Below, piece after piece: positions 34,603 through 42,278 of a stretch of DNA of 64,000 bases (position 1 is the first letter of the stretch; each line of letters opens with the position of its first letter). The notes beneath the pieces were generated by a model. The model was not told where the DNA came from, ran no database searches, and saw only the letters and a program-made list of their open reading frames with translations. The stretch spans positions 28,836-92,835 of the forward strand of contig CAJUJN010000008.1 in the NCBI GenBank assembly GCA_910586775.1. Reading direction: 5' to 3'. Both the position numbers and the translations under genes were made by a program. This DNA comes from an uncultured Acetatifactor sp. (GTDB taxonomy: Bacteria > Bacillota > Clostridia > Lachnospirales > Lachnospiraceae).

Positions 34603-36593
34603 GACACACATCCCCCTTTCTTCTGCCCGGATTCTCCGCTGCCGACTTTCTTCCTACTGTCGGATTCCTCACCGCTGTCTTTCTTCCTGCTGCCGGATTC
34701 CTCATCGCTGTCTTTTTCCCTGCTGCCGGATTCCTCACCGCTGTCTTTTTCCCTGCTGCCGGATTCCTCACCGCCTTCTCTCCCCCCGCGCTCCACATAC
34801 CAGGAACTCTGGGCAAGGTACATGGTCCGGTACAGTCCCTCCGTCTGCATCAGCTGCTCATGACTGCCGTTCTGTACAATCCTTCCCCCGTCCAACACCA
34901 TAATACGGTCCGCCATCTTCGCACTGGCCAGACGGTGAGAAATCATGATAGTACCGTTTTTATGAAAAATACGGTCAAAATTCTCGTACATCCTGCTCTC
35001 GGCTATAGGGTCCAGCGCCGCCGTAGGCTCATCCAACACGCAGAAAGCCGCATCCGCCAGAAATGCCCTGGCTACAGCCACCCTCTGCCACTGTCCTCTG
35101 GACAAATCCTTCCCGTCCTCCTCCAGATGCCCCAGATTGCGTTCCAGTCCCTTTTCCTCCTGAACATACAACTCCGGCCCTCCTGCCTGCTCCAAGGCCT
35201 GTCGTATCCTGGCATCCTCTTTCAGAGCCGACATATCCCCTAACGCCACATTTTCTCTCAGAGTCAATTCATACGCCTGGAAATCCTGAAATACCACCGA
35301 CAGCATTTTCCCGCGCAGTTCCTCCGACAAATCCCGCACATTGACGCCTCCAATCAGCACCCGCCCGGCATCCGGCTCATAAAGTCCGCAGAGCAGCTTC
35401 ACCAGTGTGGATTTTCCGGCTCCGTTCTCTCCCACGAAAGCAACCCGTTCTCCTGCCTTGATACGGAAAGTTACATTTTTCAGTATCTCCCTGTTTGTGC
35501 CCGGGTAAGTGAAGCTGACGTTTTCAAAGGCAATATCCCCATGGCTCAGAGTATTCACGTTTCGTTTATCCGTACGTTCCTTCAGCGCCAGAAACTCCCG
35601 GTAAAATTCCATGTCCAGAGCGCTTCGGAACGTATCTGTCACTGTCCATGTGGCGAAAAAAACCTGTCCCGTAATCGCACTCAGCGAACCGATTACTGCC
35701 ACAAACTGTCCTGTGGTAACTCTCCCCTGAACAAACAACCAGGACAACGCAATGATAATAAAGACAAAACAGACAAGATTGAGAAGCTTACTGCCGCCCT
35801 CCAGTGCCATAACACTTTTCCCGGCTTCCCGGATTTCCTTTTCCACACCGGAGCTTGCCTCCTCCCACTTCCCTGCAATCAACTCCTGGCTGCCGTATAT
35901 CTTCATTTCATACATCGCATTCTTATTCTGCATCAGAAGCTTTAAGTCACCGATTCTGCGCGTCTGCGCGGTAGTGTTCCGCCAGATGCTCTGCAGCCTT
36001 TTTGTCCCTGCCAGATTCATCACCAGCATGGGAATTGCAACCAGAAAAATACCGGCACCTAACCAGAAAGAAACCGAAGCATACACGCTCAGCATAAATC
36101 CAAGGGAAAGCAGGGCGTAAATGCTGCGCATGCTTCCCACAAAACAGCCCTTTATATTCTGCCAGGGCTCGTTGCTGATTCGCTGTAACACCTCCTGTAC
36201 TTTAAGGGATTCAAAGTCACAATATTCCAGTTTTCCCAGCTTATCCATGATATCCGGCGCCATATATCTGGTAAGCCGGCTCTCCAGCACCTTCTCCTCA
36301 TACCCCTGGAGCCGCTCGAAAACGAACCAGAAAAAGAGCATCACCACCAGCACCGTACCTGTTACGGCCATATCTTCCGCGAAATGTTTTCCTTCCGCCG
36401 AAAACATCCCTTCCATTCCCTGCGCTGTTCCGGCATAGGCCACGCCGCTGTCCACCAGCCGTTGTACCAGAAGCACCTTACAGCCGTTGAAAAATCCCGG
36501 TATGAAGCATGTCAGAAAATACAGCAGAGCGCTCCAGGGCGCATAATGGACTGCCAGCCTGGCAGCCAGAGCACAGTTTTTCATCACTTTCAT
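34599..36593 (-). CDS. ABC exporter half-transporter, cassette 2, first, with charged repeat tail
   Basis: Fused permease-ATPase of 664 aa. Transmembrane domain about 15-330; ATPase with Walker A GENGAGKST, Q-loop VVFQDFQAY, signature LSRGQWQR (second G replaced by R), Walker B FCVLDEPTAALD, and H-loop ISHRLAS. After the normal end (SSWYVERGG) comes a ~55-residue tail of 11-residue repeats (EESGSREKDSG) rich in E, S, K and R, encoded by 33-bp tandem repeats. AGGGGAAA precedes the ATG. It is the first exporter gene after the kinase, with a LytTR-type repeat pair and a -10 box upstream (36749-36808). Confidence 0.9.
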   Translation of the reverse strand: MKVMKNCALAARLAVHYAPWSALLYFLTCFIPGFFNGCKVLLVQRLVDSGVAYAGTAQGMEGMFSAEGKHFAEDMAVTGTVLVVMLFFWFVFERLQGYEEKVLESRLTRYMAPDIMDKLGKLEYCDFESLKVQEVLQRISNEPWQNIKGCFVGSMRSIYALLSLGFMLSVYASVSFWLGAGIFLVAIPMLVMNLAGTKRLQSIWRNTTAQTRRIGDLKLLMQNKNAMYEMKIYGSQELIAGKWEEASSGVEKEIREAGKSVMALEGGSKLLNLVCFVFIIIALSWLFVQGRVTTGQFVAVIGSLSAITGQVFFATWTVTDTFRSALDMEFYREFLALKERTDKRNVNTLSHGDIAFENVSFTYPGTNREILKNVTFRIKAGERVAFVGENGAGKSTLVKLLCGLYEPDAGRVLIGGVNVRDLSEELRGKMLSVVFQDFQAYELTLRENVALGDMSALKEDARIRQALEQAGGPELYVQEEKGLERNLGHLEEDGKDLSRGQWQRVAVARAFLADAAFCVLDEPTAALDPIAESRMYENFDRIFHKNGTIMISHRLASAKMADRIMVLDGGRIVQNGSHEQLMQTEGLYRTMYLAQSSWYVERGGREGGEESGSREKDSGEESGSREKDSDEESGSRKKDSGEESDSRKKVGSGESGQKKGGCVS
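34642..34773. repeat. Four 33-bp tandem repeats in an ABC exporter gene
   Basis: Units at 34642-34674, 34675-34707, 34708-34740 and 34741-34773, each containing CTGCCGGATTCCTCA or a close variant. They are in frame and give the EESGSREKDSG repeats of the exporter tail. Confidence 0.9.
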
Positions 36594-36748
36594 GGTATTT
36601 CCCCTACCCTGTTCCGCATGTATCCGCCTGTATCGGATTCTCCGGTTCCAGTACGCCCATCCGCATACAGTTCTCCGTTTCTTCGCACATCAGTCCGACA
36701 GCAGACCCCGGCAGCAGAAACATAATACATACTGTTTTTGTTGTCTCT

Positions 36749-36808
36749 ATCATAACACGCTCACTCTGTTCCGGAACATTTCTGTCATTTTTTACGGAGT
36801 TTCTGTCA
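36749..36808 (-). promoter_or_regulatory. LytTR-type repeat pair and promoter in front of the cassette 2 exporters
   Basis: On the minus strand the 9-mer TGACAGAAA occurs at 36800-36808 and again at 36779-36787. The start-to-start distance is 21 bp, the two-turn spacing typical of LytTR binding sites. TATGAT (36749-36754) follows at the right distance for a -10 box, while the -35 position (36772-36777, GTTCCG) is poor. That is the layout of an activator-dependent promoter. The cognate regulator is presumably the LytTR protein at 38326-39027. Confidence 0.6.
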
Positions 36809-36865
36809 CTTTTTGCGGAGAATGGTGTAACGAACGCATTGCCCCAATTCCGCAGCCCTTCCATA

Positions 36866-38185
36866 CTACTGCAATGCCCGCAGCCGGACCACCACGGTAA
36901 ACTCTCCGTCACTGTAATCGGTTATCAGAGAACCTCCGTACTGATGGGCCAGCCGCTCCGCGCTCCGCAGGCCAAGCCCGTGTCCCACACCATTGTCCCT
37001 GTTTCTTTTCCCCGAGATATACCCTTGTCCTTTTTTCACCGGTTCTCCGGCGGTGTTGACTACTCTTAAATAGTAAAAGTCTTCCTCCTGCCTCAGCCGC
37101 AGCCTGATGCATCCCTCTTCCGGTATCCTGGCACAGGCTTCAATGGCATTGTCCAGCAGATTCCCCAGTATCACGCACAAATCTACCGCCTGAAGCCGCA
37201 TTTCCGACAGATTACACAACTGAAGACTCATTTTCGTCCCCTGTTTTCCTGCCTGGTAAAGCTTGTCCCCCAACAGGGCATCCACCACGGCGCATCCGGT
37301 TTTCGTAGGAATCATCCGTCTCTCCACGTCACGCTGAAAGCTGTCCAGATAATCCGTCAGTTCCTCAAAACGTTCTTCCCCGGCCAGAATCTCCAATATT
37401 TTGATATGATTCTTCAAATCATGCCACAGTTCCCGGGTGCGTTGGTATTGCTGTTCCACATTTTTCAGATACTCTTCCTGCCTTCTGTGCTGCAGCCCCT
37501 CCATGGCAGCTTCCTGCCCGCAGCGGTAGTTTGTAATCTCATGTTCATGCCCGCTTTTCGAAACGTATTTTCCGCCCGCGTAACAGTGTATTCCCCCACT
37601 GCCCGGACCTTCACGCCTGCCTTGTCTCTCATTCAGATATTCAAACACCGCGAATAACATCAGGTATCCTGTCTGAAGCCAAAATGCCCTCACCGGTTCC
37701 CTTTCCCTCCAGGTCTGCAGTGTCATTCCCAGAAGCAGAAACATGCTCAGTATACATTCCGGTTTTAACCCGGTTCCAAGGCCCCCGCCGCAAACCGCCG
37801 GCTCCATGTCTTTCCCGTTCCGACAGATTTCACAATTCTGTTCACTATCATTTCTGCCTCTTCTACAATCAGAATACAGAATTTTCCATAACGGAAAGAG
37901 AAGCAGCATGCTCTCCGCCAGTATTATCCTGACTGCAAACAGAGCCCGGCTACTGTTTCCCGGCCCTGCAATCCCCTGTATGATCAAATCTGTCAGATGC
38001 GTCATCCCTGCTCCGTATACCGCAAATTCCAACAGCCATGCGGATTTCCAGACAAATGTCTTTCTGTATGAACAGCCGCCTTCCTCCAGTCCTTTCCCTG
38101 ACCTGCCTGCCCCGGCCAGGCACAGTATATATACTGCAGGCAGATTTATAATCATCATTATTACGTTTATCATCTCACTCTTCAT
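36866..38185 (-). CDS. GHKL sensor histidine kinase, cassette 2
   Basis: Kinase of 439 aa, intact. The N-terminal ~200 residues are hydrophobic with about five or six transmembrane segments. The dimerisation block holds the phospho-His in LWHDLKNHIKILEIL. The GHKL ATPase has GNLLDNAIEAC, and VGHGLGLRSAERLAHQYGG leads to a complete C-terminus (GEFTVVVRLRALQ). AGGGGAGAT precedes the ATG at 38185. The AgrC-like topology suggests an extracellular ligand, possibly a peptide. It lies 140 bp downstream of its LytTR partner and about 270 bp upstream of the exporters. Confidence 0.92.
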   Translation of the reverse strand: MKSEMINVIMMIINLPAVYILCLAGAGRSGKGLEEGGCSYRKTFVWKSAWLLEFAVYGAGMTHLTDLIIQGIAGPGNSSRALFAVRIILAESMLLLFPLWKILYSDCRRGRNDSEQNCEICRNGKDMEPAVCGGGLGTGLKPECILSMFLLLGMTLQTWREREPVRAFWLQTGYLMLFAVFEYLNERQGRREGPGSGGIHCYAGGKYVSKSGHEHEITNYRCGQEAAMEGLQHRRQEEYLKNVEQQYQRTRELWHDLKNHIKILEILAGEERFEELTDYLDSFQRDVERRMIPTKTGCAVVDALLGDKLYQAGKQGTKMSLQLCNLSEMRLQAVDLCVILGNLLDNAIEACARIPEEGCIRLRLRQEEDFYYLRVVNTAGEPVKKGQGYISGKRNRDNGVGHGLGLRSAERLAHQYGGSLITDYSDGEFTVVVRLRALQ

Positions 38186-38325
38186 ATATCTCCCCTGCAA
38201 TCTGCCTGTTCCGCTGAACATTTTTTGTCAGACTTGCCTCTTTCATTGGAAATTGCCTCTTCCATTGAAATTCTCTACCGTATTTTCCCACCGGGCTTCT
38301 TTCCCGCCTGAGTTCGCTCCTCCCG

Positions 38326-39027
38326 TTATCCCTTCCGCAGCATCAGCCTGCGATTCACTTCCTTTTCATAAGCACGGCTTATGGGCAGTTCCCTGCCGTT
38401 CTCCAGCCACAGCGCATTATCCTTCCAACTCCTCACATACCGTTCCTGTACCAGGAAGCTTCTGTGACAGCGCAGAAAACCCTTCCCGGCAAGCAGCGCT
38501 TCCACCGCATCCAGCTTCTCATAAAAGGAATATTCCCGAACCTCGGTATATAGATAAACCTGGCGCTTCCTGCTCTCAAAATAGAGAATATCCGCTCTTG
38601 GAACACTGTAATGACAATGCCCCCGGGAAAAAGCAAACCAGGCTTCCCCTTCCAGTTCCCGAACACACTCCTTCATCATCTGCCCCAATTCTCTGTCCGC
38701 ATCTTCCTTCATCAGATATCTGAAAGCCTTAACCTCATAACCTTTCGCTGCATATTCCGACAGACTGGTCAAAAAGACGAGCAGGCATTTCTCTCCCCGA
38801 CTCCTCAGAATCCTGGCCGTCTCCATACCGTCCATTCCCTTCATACGGATATCCAGAAAAATGACATCCGCATGAAAGCCAGCCTCTGAACAAGCCGCCA
38901 GAAGCTCCTCCCCGCTGGCACATTCCCACACTTGAATATCTGTATTCTGTACAAAACTCTCCTTTAGAAGCAGTTCCCGAAAATGCTTCCGGAAAATATC
39001 TTCGTCATCGCAGATTGCTATATTCAT
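38326..39027 (-). CDS. LytTR-family response regulator, cassette 2
   Basis: Regulator of 233 aa. The receiver has D7/D8 in ICDDEDIFR and the phospho-acceptor in VIFLDIRMKGMDG. The usual KP motif is replaced by YLMKEDADRE, which keeps the K but not the P. The LytTR domain starts near residue 130 (FSRGHCHYSVPRADILYFES) and has FLRCHRSFLVQERYV and ELPISRAYEKEV. AGGAGG precedes the ATG at 39027. It is the first gene of cassette 2; a direct-repeat pair matching LytTR sites lies in front of the downstream exporters. Confidence 0.93.
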   Translation of the reverse strand: MNIAICDDEDIFRKHFRELLLKESFVQNTDIQVWECASGEELLAACSEAGFHADVIFLDIRMKGMDGMETARILRSRGEKCLLVFLTSLSEYAAKGYEVKAFRYLMKEDADRELGQMMKECVRELEGEAWFAFSRGHCHYSVPRADILYFESRKRQVYLYTEVREYSFYEKLDAVEALLAGKGFLRCHRSFLVQERYVRSWKDNALWLENGRELPISRAYEKEVNRRLMLRKG

Positions 39028-39076
39028 TATCGTACCTCCTGGCCATATCAGGGAACCTCGAGTCAATAGCCTCAAC

Positions 39077-39181
39077 TTATACTGCTTAACAGTTATAATT
39101 TCCGAGTAACCCGACTGCATAACGCCAGCCATATGCGTTTAACCAGTGCAGTACGGTAAATTCTGGCGTTATGCAGTATAA
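39077..39181 (-). repeat. Dispersed repeat R1, copy b
   Basis: About 105 bp, inverted relative to 1357-1464 and nearly identical to it. A perfect 15-bp inverted repeat is present: ACTGCATAACGCCAG at 39114-39128 and CTGGCGTTATGCAGT at 39163-39177. It lies just upstream of the cassette 2 LytTR gene, so it may contain or disturb its promoter. Confidence 0.88.
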
Positions 39182-39311
39182 GGCTGTTCCCATTTCTTAT
39201 TCCCCTGCTCCAACGGTCATGTTACCATTATAATGCCTGGCTTTAAAATGCGTCAAGACATTGAAAACGTAACTCTCCGGTGCCCCCTTCTCTCTGTCGT
39301 GCCCATGATAC

Positions 39312-39346
39312 AAAAACTGCCCCGTTACACAACGGAACAGTTTTTA
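39312..39346. terminator. Bidirectional terminator-like hairpin
   Basis: AAACTGCCCCGTT and AACGGAACAGTTT pair around a four-base loop. T runs lie on both sides, so it could terminate transcripts from either direction. Confidence 0.55.
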
Positions 39347-39522
39347 TTCAGCCTGTTATACTTGTTGTAGTTTACTGTAAAAGTCCTGTAACTTCAAAGT
39401 CCACATCCCAGTCTACCACAGAGATGCCGGGCACTTTTTCACAAAGATTACCTTGGACTTTATTTTCCGCTGTCCCTCCCTCATAGTTCTCTAGTTGTAC
39501 AATACCTTGCCCCCCCAATGTC

Positions 39523-39553
39523 AAAAGGGCTGTTGAGAAATTTCCCAACAGCC
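39523..39553 (-). terminator. Rho-independent terminator of nrdD
   Basis: On the minus strand GGCTGTTG/CAACAGCC arms (39528-39553) with a ten-base loop are followed by CTTTTG. It lies about 90 bp past the nrdD stop codon. Confidence 0.75.
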
Positions 39554-39641
39554 TCCTGAATTTCTAACATGTATATTTCTGCTTTGAATCTTTCTTCCGA
39601 ATCGGGAAATATACTTCCGTCTTCCCCAGAAGCGGACATTT

Positions 39642-41813
39642 TCACAGATGCAGCACCCTGTCCCTGATCTCCTGAGTCCTCCCCTGGTTCCAGAACTGGG
39701 TTCCGATATACCCGCAGGTACGCCTCGCCACAAACAGTTCCTCCTGCTCCCTTGAGCCGCAGTTTGGACATTCCCACACCAGTTTCCCGTCCTCGTCCGA
39801 TACGATACGTATTTCCCCATCATAACCGCAGTGTCCGCAGTAGTCACTCTTGGTGTTCAGTTCCGCATAGACGATATTGTCATAAATAAATTTCATCACC
39901 GCCAGGACAGCTTCCGTATTCCCCTGGAGATTCGGAACCTCCACATAGCTGATGGCACCGCCGGGGGAAAGCCGTTGGAAATCCGCCTCAAATTTCAGCT
40001 TGCTGAAAGCGTCAATGGGCTCCGTCACATGGACATGGTAGCTGTTTGTAATATAATTCTTGTCCGTCACGCCGGGAATGATGCCAAACCTTTTCTGAAG
40101 GCACTTGGCAAACTTGTAGGTGGTGGATTCCATCGGCGTTCCGTAAACGGAATAGCTGATGTGCTCCGCCTCTTTCCATTCCAGGCATTTATCATTCATC
40201 TTCTGCATGACCTTCAGGGCAAACTCCCTGCCCTCCTGAGAAGTGTGAGTCTTTCCCAGCATGCGCACGCACATCTCACAGAGTCCTGCATACCCCAGGG
40301 AAATGGTGGAGTATCCGTTATATAACAGGCTGTCAATCTTTTCCCCTTTTTTAAGTCTGGCCAGGGCACCGTGCTGCCATAAAATAGGGGCCACATCGGA
40401 TTTTGTCCCCAACAGGCGCTCATGGCGGCAGCGCAGCGCCCGGTGGCACAGCTCCAGCCGCTCTTCATATATCTTCCAGAACTGCTCCATATCTCCCTTG
40501 GAAGAGCATGCCACATCCACCAGATTGATGGTGACCACACCCTGGTTGAATCTTCCGTAATACTTCCGTGAACCGTCCGGATTGCGCTGGTTGTCCTCCA
40601 CTGTGGGAAAAGAACGGCAGCCCATGCAGGGATAGACATCCCCCTTCTTCAGGGAACGCATGACTTTCGCCGAAATATAGTCCGGCACCAGGCGTTTTGC
40701 CGTACATTTCGCAGCAAGTTCTGTCAGATACCAGTACTTTGCGTTTTCGCTGATATTGTCTTCGTCCAGCACATACACCAGTTTTGGAAATGCAGGCGTA
40801 ATCCAGATTCCCTTTTCGTTTTTCACGCCCTGCATCCGCTGATGGAGAACTTCCTCTATCAGCATGGCAAGGTCCTCTCTCACCCGCCCATCCGGCACCT
40901 CATCCAGATACATGAACATGGTCACGAAAGGTGCCTGCCCGTTACAGGTCATAAGGGTAATCAACTGATACTGTATGGTCTGGATTCCGCTCCTGATCTC
41001 GCTTTTCAGGCGGCTATCCACGATTTTTTCCACGATTTCCGGGTCCAGGGAATCTCCGCAGGCTGTCCTCTCCTCCACAACCGTGCTGCGTATCTTCTGC
41101 CTGCTGATATCCACAAAAGGCGCCAGATGGGATAGGGTAAATGTCTGCCCGCCGTACTGATTGCTGGCCACCTGGGCCACAATCTGCGTGGTCACATTGC
41201 AGGCAGTAAAGAAGCTGTGCGGTTTTTCAATCATTGTCTCACTGATTACCGTTCCATTCTGAAGCATGTCCTCCAGATTGATCAGGTCGCAGTTATGCTC
41301 TTTCTGTGCATAATAATCCGAATCATGGAAATGGATGATACCATCCTCATGCGCTTTCACGATCTCCTCCGGAAGCAGCACACGCATGGTCAGGTCCTTG
41401 CTCACCTCTCCTGCCATATAATCCCGCTGTGTGGAATTGATCACAGGATTCTTATTGGAATTCTCCTGATTGACAGTCTCGTTCAGATGCTCAATCAGAG
41501 CAAGGATTCCGTTGTCCGTGGTGTTGGACTTGCGGGTCAGCTCCCTCTTATAGCGGTACCGCACATATTTCTGGGCAACTTCATAACCCCGCATCTCCAT
41601 GATGCCGGTCTCCACCATATCCTGTATGTCTTCCACATGGGCGATGTGGGTCATCTCCTGGATTTTACCCTCCACTGTATCCGCAATCGCCTGCACCTGA
41701 TATTCATTCAGCCTGTGGATGGGCTCCGTCCCCATATTGGCGGCATTGACAGCATTGACAATCTTGTCCGAGTCAAACTGCACCTCTTCCCCATTCCTCT
41801 TGATAACCTTCAT
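39642..41813 (-). CDS. nrdD: Anaerobic ribonucleoside-triphosphate reductase
   Basis: Class III ribonucleotide reductase of 723 aa, which makes deoxyribonucleotides without oxygen using a glycyl radical. An ATP-cone regulatory domain fills the first ~90 residues (MKVIKRNGEEVQFDSDKIV). The active-site barrel carries HFHDSDYYAQKEHNC and MGCRSFP. The C-terminal zinc site has CGHCGYDG and CPNCGSREQ, and the glycyl-radical loop is RRTCGYIGTQFWNQG. GGAGAAGG precedes the ATG at 41813. The activase gene nrdG is not adjacent, so it must be elsewhere. Two NrdR-box-like sites and a consensus promoter lie upstream. Confidence 0.97.
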   Translation of the reverse strand: MKVIKRNGEEVQFDSDKIVNAVNAANMGTEPIHRLNEYQVQAIADTVEGKIQEMTHIAHVEDIQDMVETGIMEMRGYEVAQKYVRYRYKRELTRKSNTTDNGILALIEHLNETVNQENSNKNPVINSTQRDYMAGEVSKDLTMRVLLPEEIVKAHEDGIIHFHDSDYYAQKEHNCDLINLEDMLQNGTVISETMIEKPHSFFTACNVTTQIVAQVASNQYGGQTFTLSHLAPFVDISRQKIRSTVVEERTACGDSLDPEIVEKIVDSRLKSEIRSGIQTIQYQLITLMTCNGQAPFVTMFMYLDEVPDGRVREDLAMLIEEVLHQRMQGVKNEKGIWITPAFPKLVYVLDEDNISENAKYWYLTELAAKCTAKRLVPDYISAKVMRSLKKGDVYPCMGCRSFPTVEDNQRNPDGSRKYYGRFNQGVVTINLVDVACSSKGDMEQFWKIYEERLELCHRALRCRHERLLGTKSDVAPILWQHGALARLKKGEKIDSLLYNGYSTISLGYAGLCEMCVRMLGKTHTSQEGREFALKVMQKMNDKCLEWKEAEHISYSVYGTPMESTTYKFAKCLQKRFGIIPGVTDKNYITNSYHVHVTEPIDAFSKLKFEADFQRLSPGGAISYVEVPNLQGNTEAVLAVMKFIYDNIVYAELNTKSDYCGHCGYDGEIRIVSDEDGKLVWECPNCGSREQEELFVARRTCGYIGTQFWNQGRTQEIRDRVLHL

Positions 41814-41948
41814 ATTGCCTTCTCCTTTACAGCTGTAATACAACTCTTTTTCCCTGCCGCCTTCCGGCTGTCCTCACCTACCCGGCGGACGGCATGCGCC
41901 TGACTGTACATTTTACCATTTCATGGCAGTAGTACAGCAATCCTTCTC

Positions 41949-41977
41949 ATTATAAGCTGACATGCGGGAAATGTCAA
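41949..41977 (-). promoter_or_regulatory. Sigma-A promoter of nrdD
   Basis: TTGACA (41972-41977) and TATAAT (41949-41954), both perfect consensus, are 17 bp apart on the minus strand. The start site would be near 41942, about 130 nt before the nrdD ATG. Confidence 0.85.
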
Positions 41978-42019
41978 TATATTGTATTCCGTCTGTAAAC
42001 AAACCGCAATATACAGTAA
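41972..42019 (-). promoter_or_regulatory. Tandem NrdR-box-like sites
   Basis: On the minus strand ATACAATATATTGACA (41972-41987) matches about 12 of 16 positions of the NrdR-box consensus and overlaps the -35 box of the nrdD promoter. A weaker match, TTACTGTATATTGCGG, lies at 42004-42019, exactly 32 bp upstream (three helical turns). Paired boxes at this spacing are typical of the ATP-cone repressor NrdR, which controls ribonucleotide reductase genes. Confidence 0.55.
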
Positions 42020-42099
42020 CTCCATACCTCAGGCAGTTTCACCCCGCATAATCCAAAATGCATATTATTCCTCCTGACCCGGGAGCTATACGCTGAGGC

Positions 42100-42268
42100 T
42101 TATACTCGTGAGCGCATTCATTCTTGACACCTGAAGCATGGCCTCTATCGTATGCCATTTTTCGGTTCCGCATAATAGAATCAACGAGTTGATTCTATTA
42201 ATAAAATGGCATTGCTGAAGCGCTCACTCGTTATACATTTTGCCTGGCAAATGCTATTGAACGTGAGA
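42100..42268 (+). repeat. Dispersed repeat R2, long copy c
   Basis: Left arm TTATACTCGTGAGCGCAT (from 42100) and right arm GCGCTCACTCGTTATAC (42220-42236) enclose ~100 bp. Inside is a perfect hairpin with 12-bp arms, TAATAGAATCAA/TTGATTCTATTA, at 42173-42200. The right arm continues into GGCAAATGCT..GAGAATAAAT, the same trailing module as in copy d (45755-45858). It lies just past the end of the ferredoxin oxidoreductase operon. Confidence 0.8.
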
Positions 42269-42278
42269 ATAAATTCTC

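Larger units (their letters stand above)
39028..39522. other. Intergenic region between cassette 2 and nrdD
   Basis: No gene is supported. It holds repeat R1b (39077-39181) and a bidirectional terminator-like hairpin (39312-39346). The rest is unremarkable. No nrdG-like reading frame is present here on either strand, although nrdG often follows nrdD. Confidence 0.6.

Noticed and set aside
20399..34773. Tandem repeats considered as CRISPR arrays
   Set aside because: The units are contiguous with no spacers, are in frame inside genes, and no cas genes are present.
33451..34863. 470-codon open frame on the plus strand
   Set aside because: Antisense to the ABC exporter genes and their tandem repeats; the repetitive serine/leucine text is a by-product of the 33-bp repeats.
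39481..39641. Small ORF directly after nrdD (MSASGEDGSIFPDSEERF..)
   Set aside because: It spans a rho-independent terminator hairpin, has no ribosome binding site of its own and no recognisable family; it is not an nrdG.
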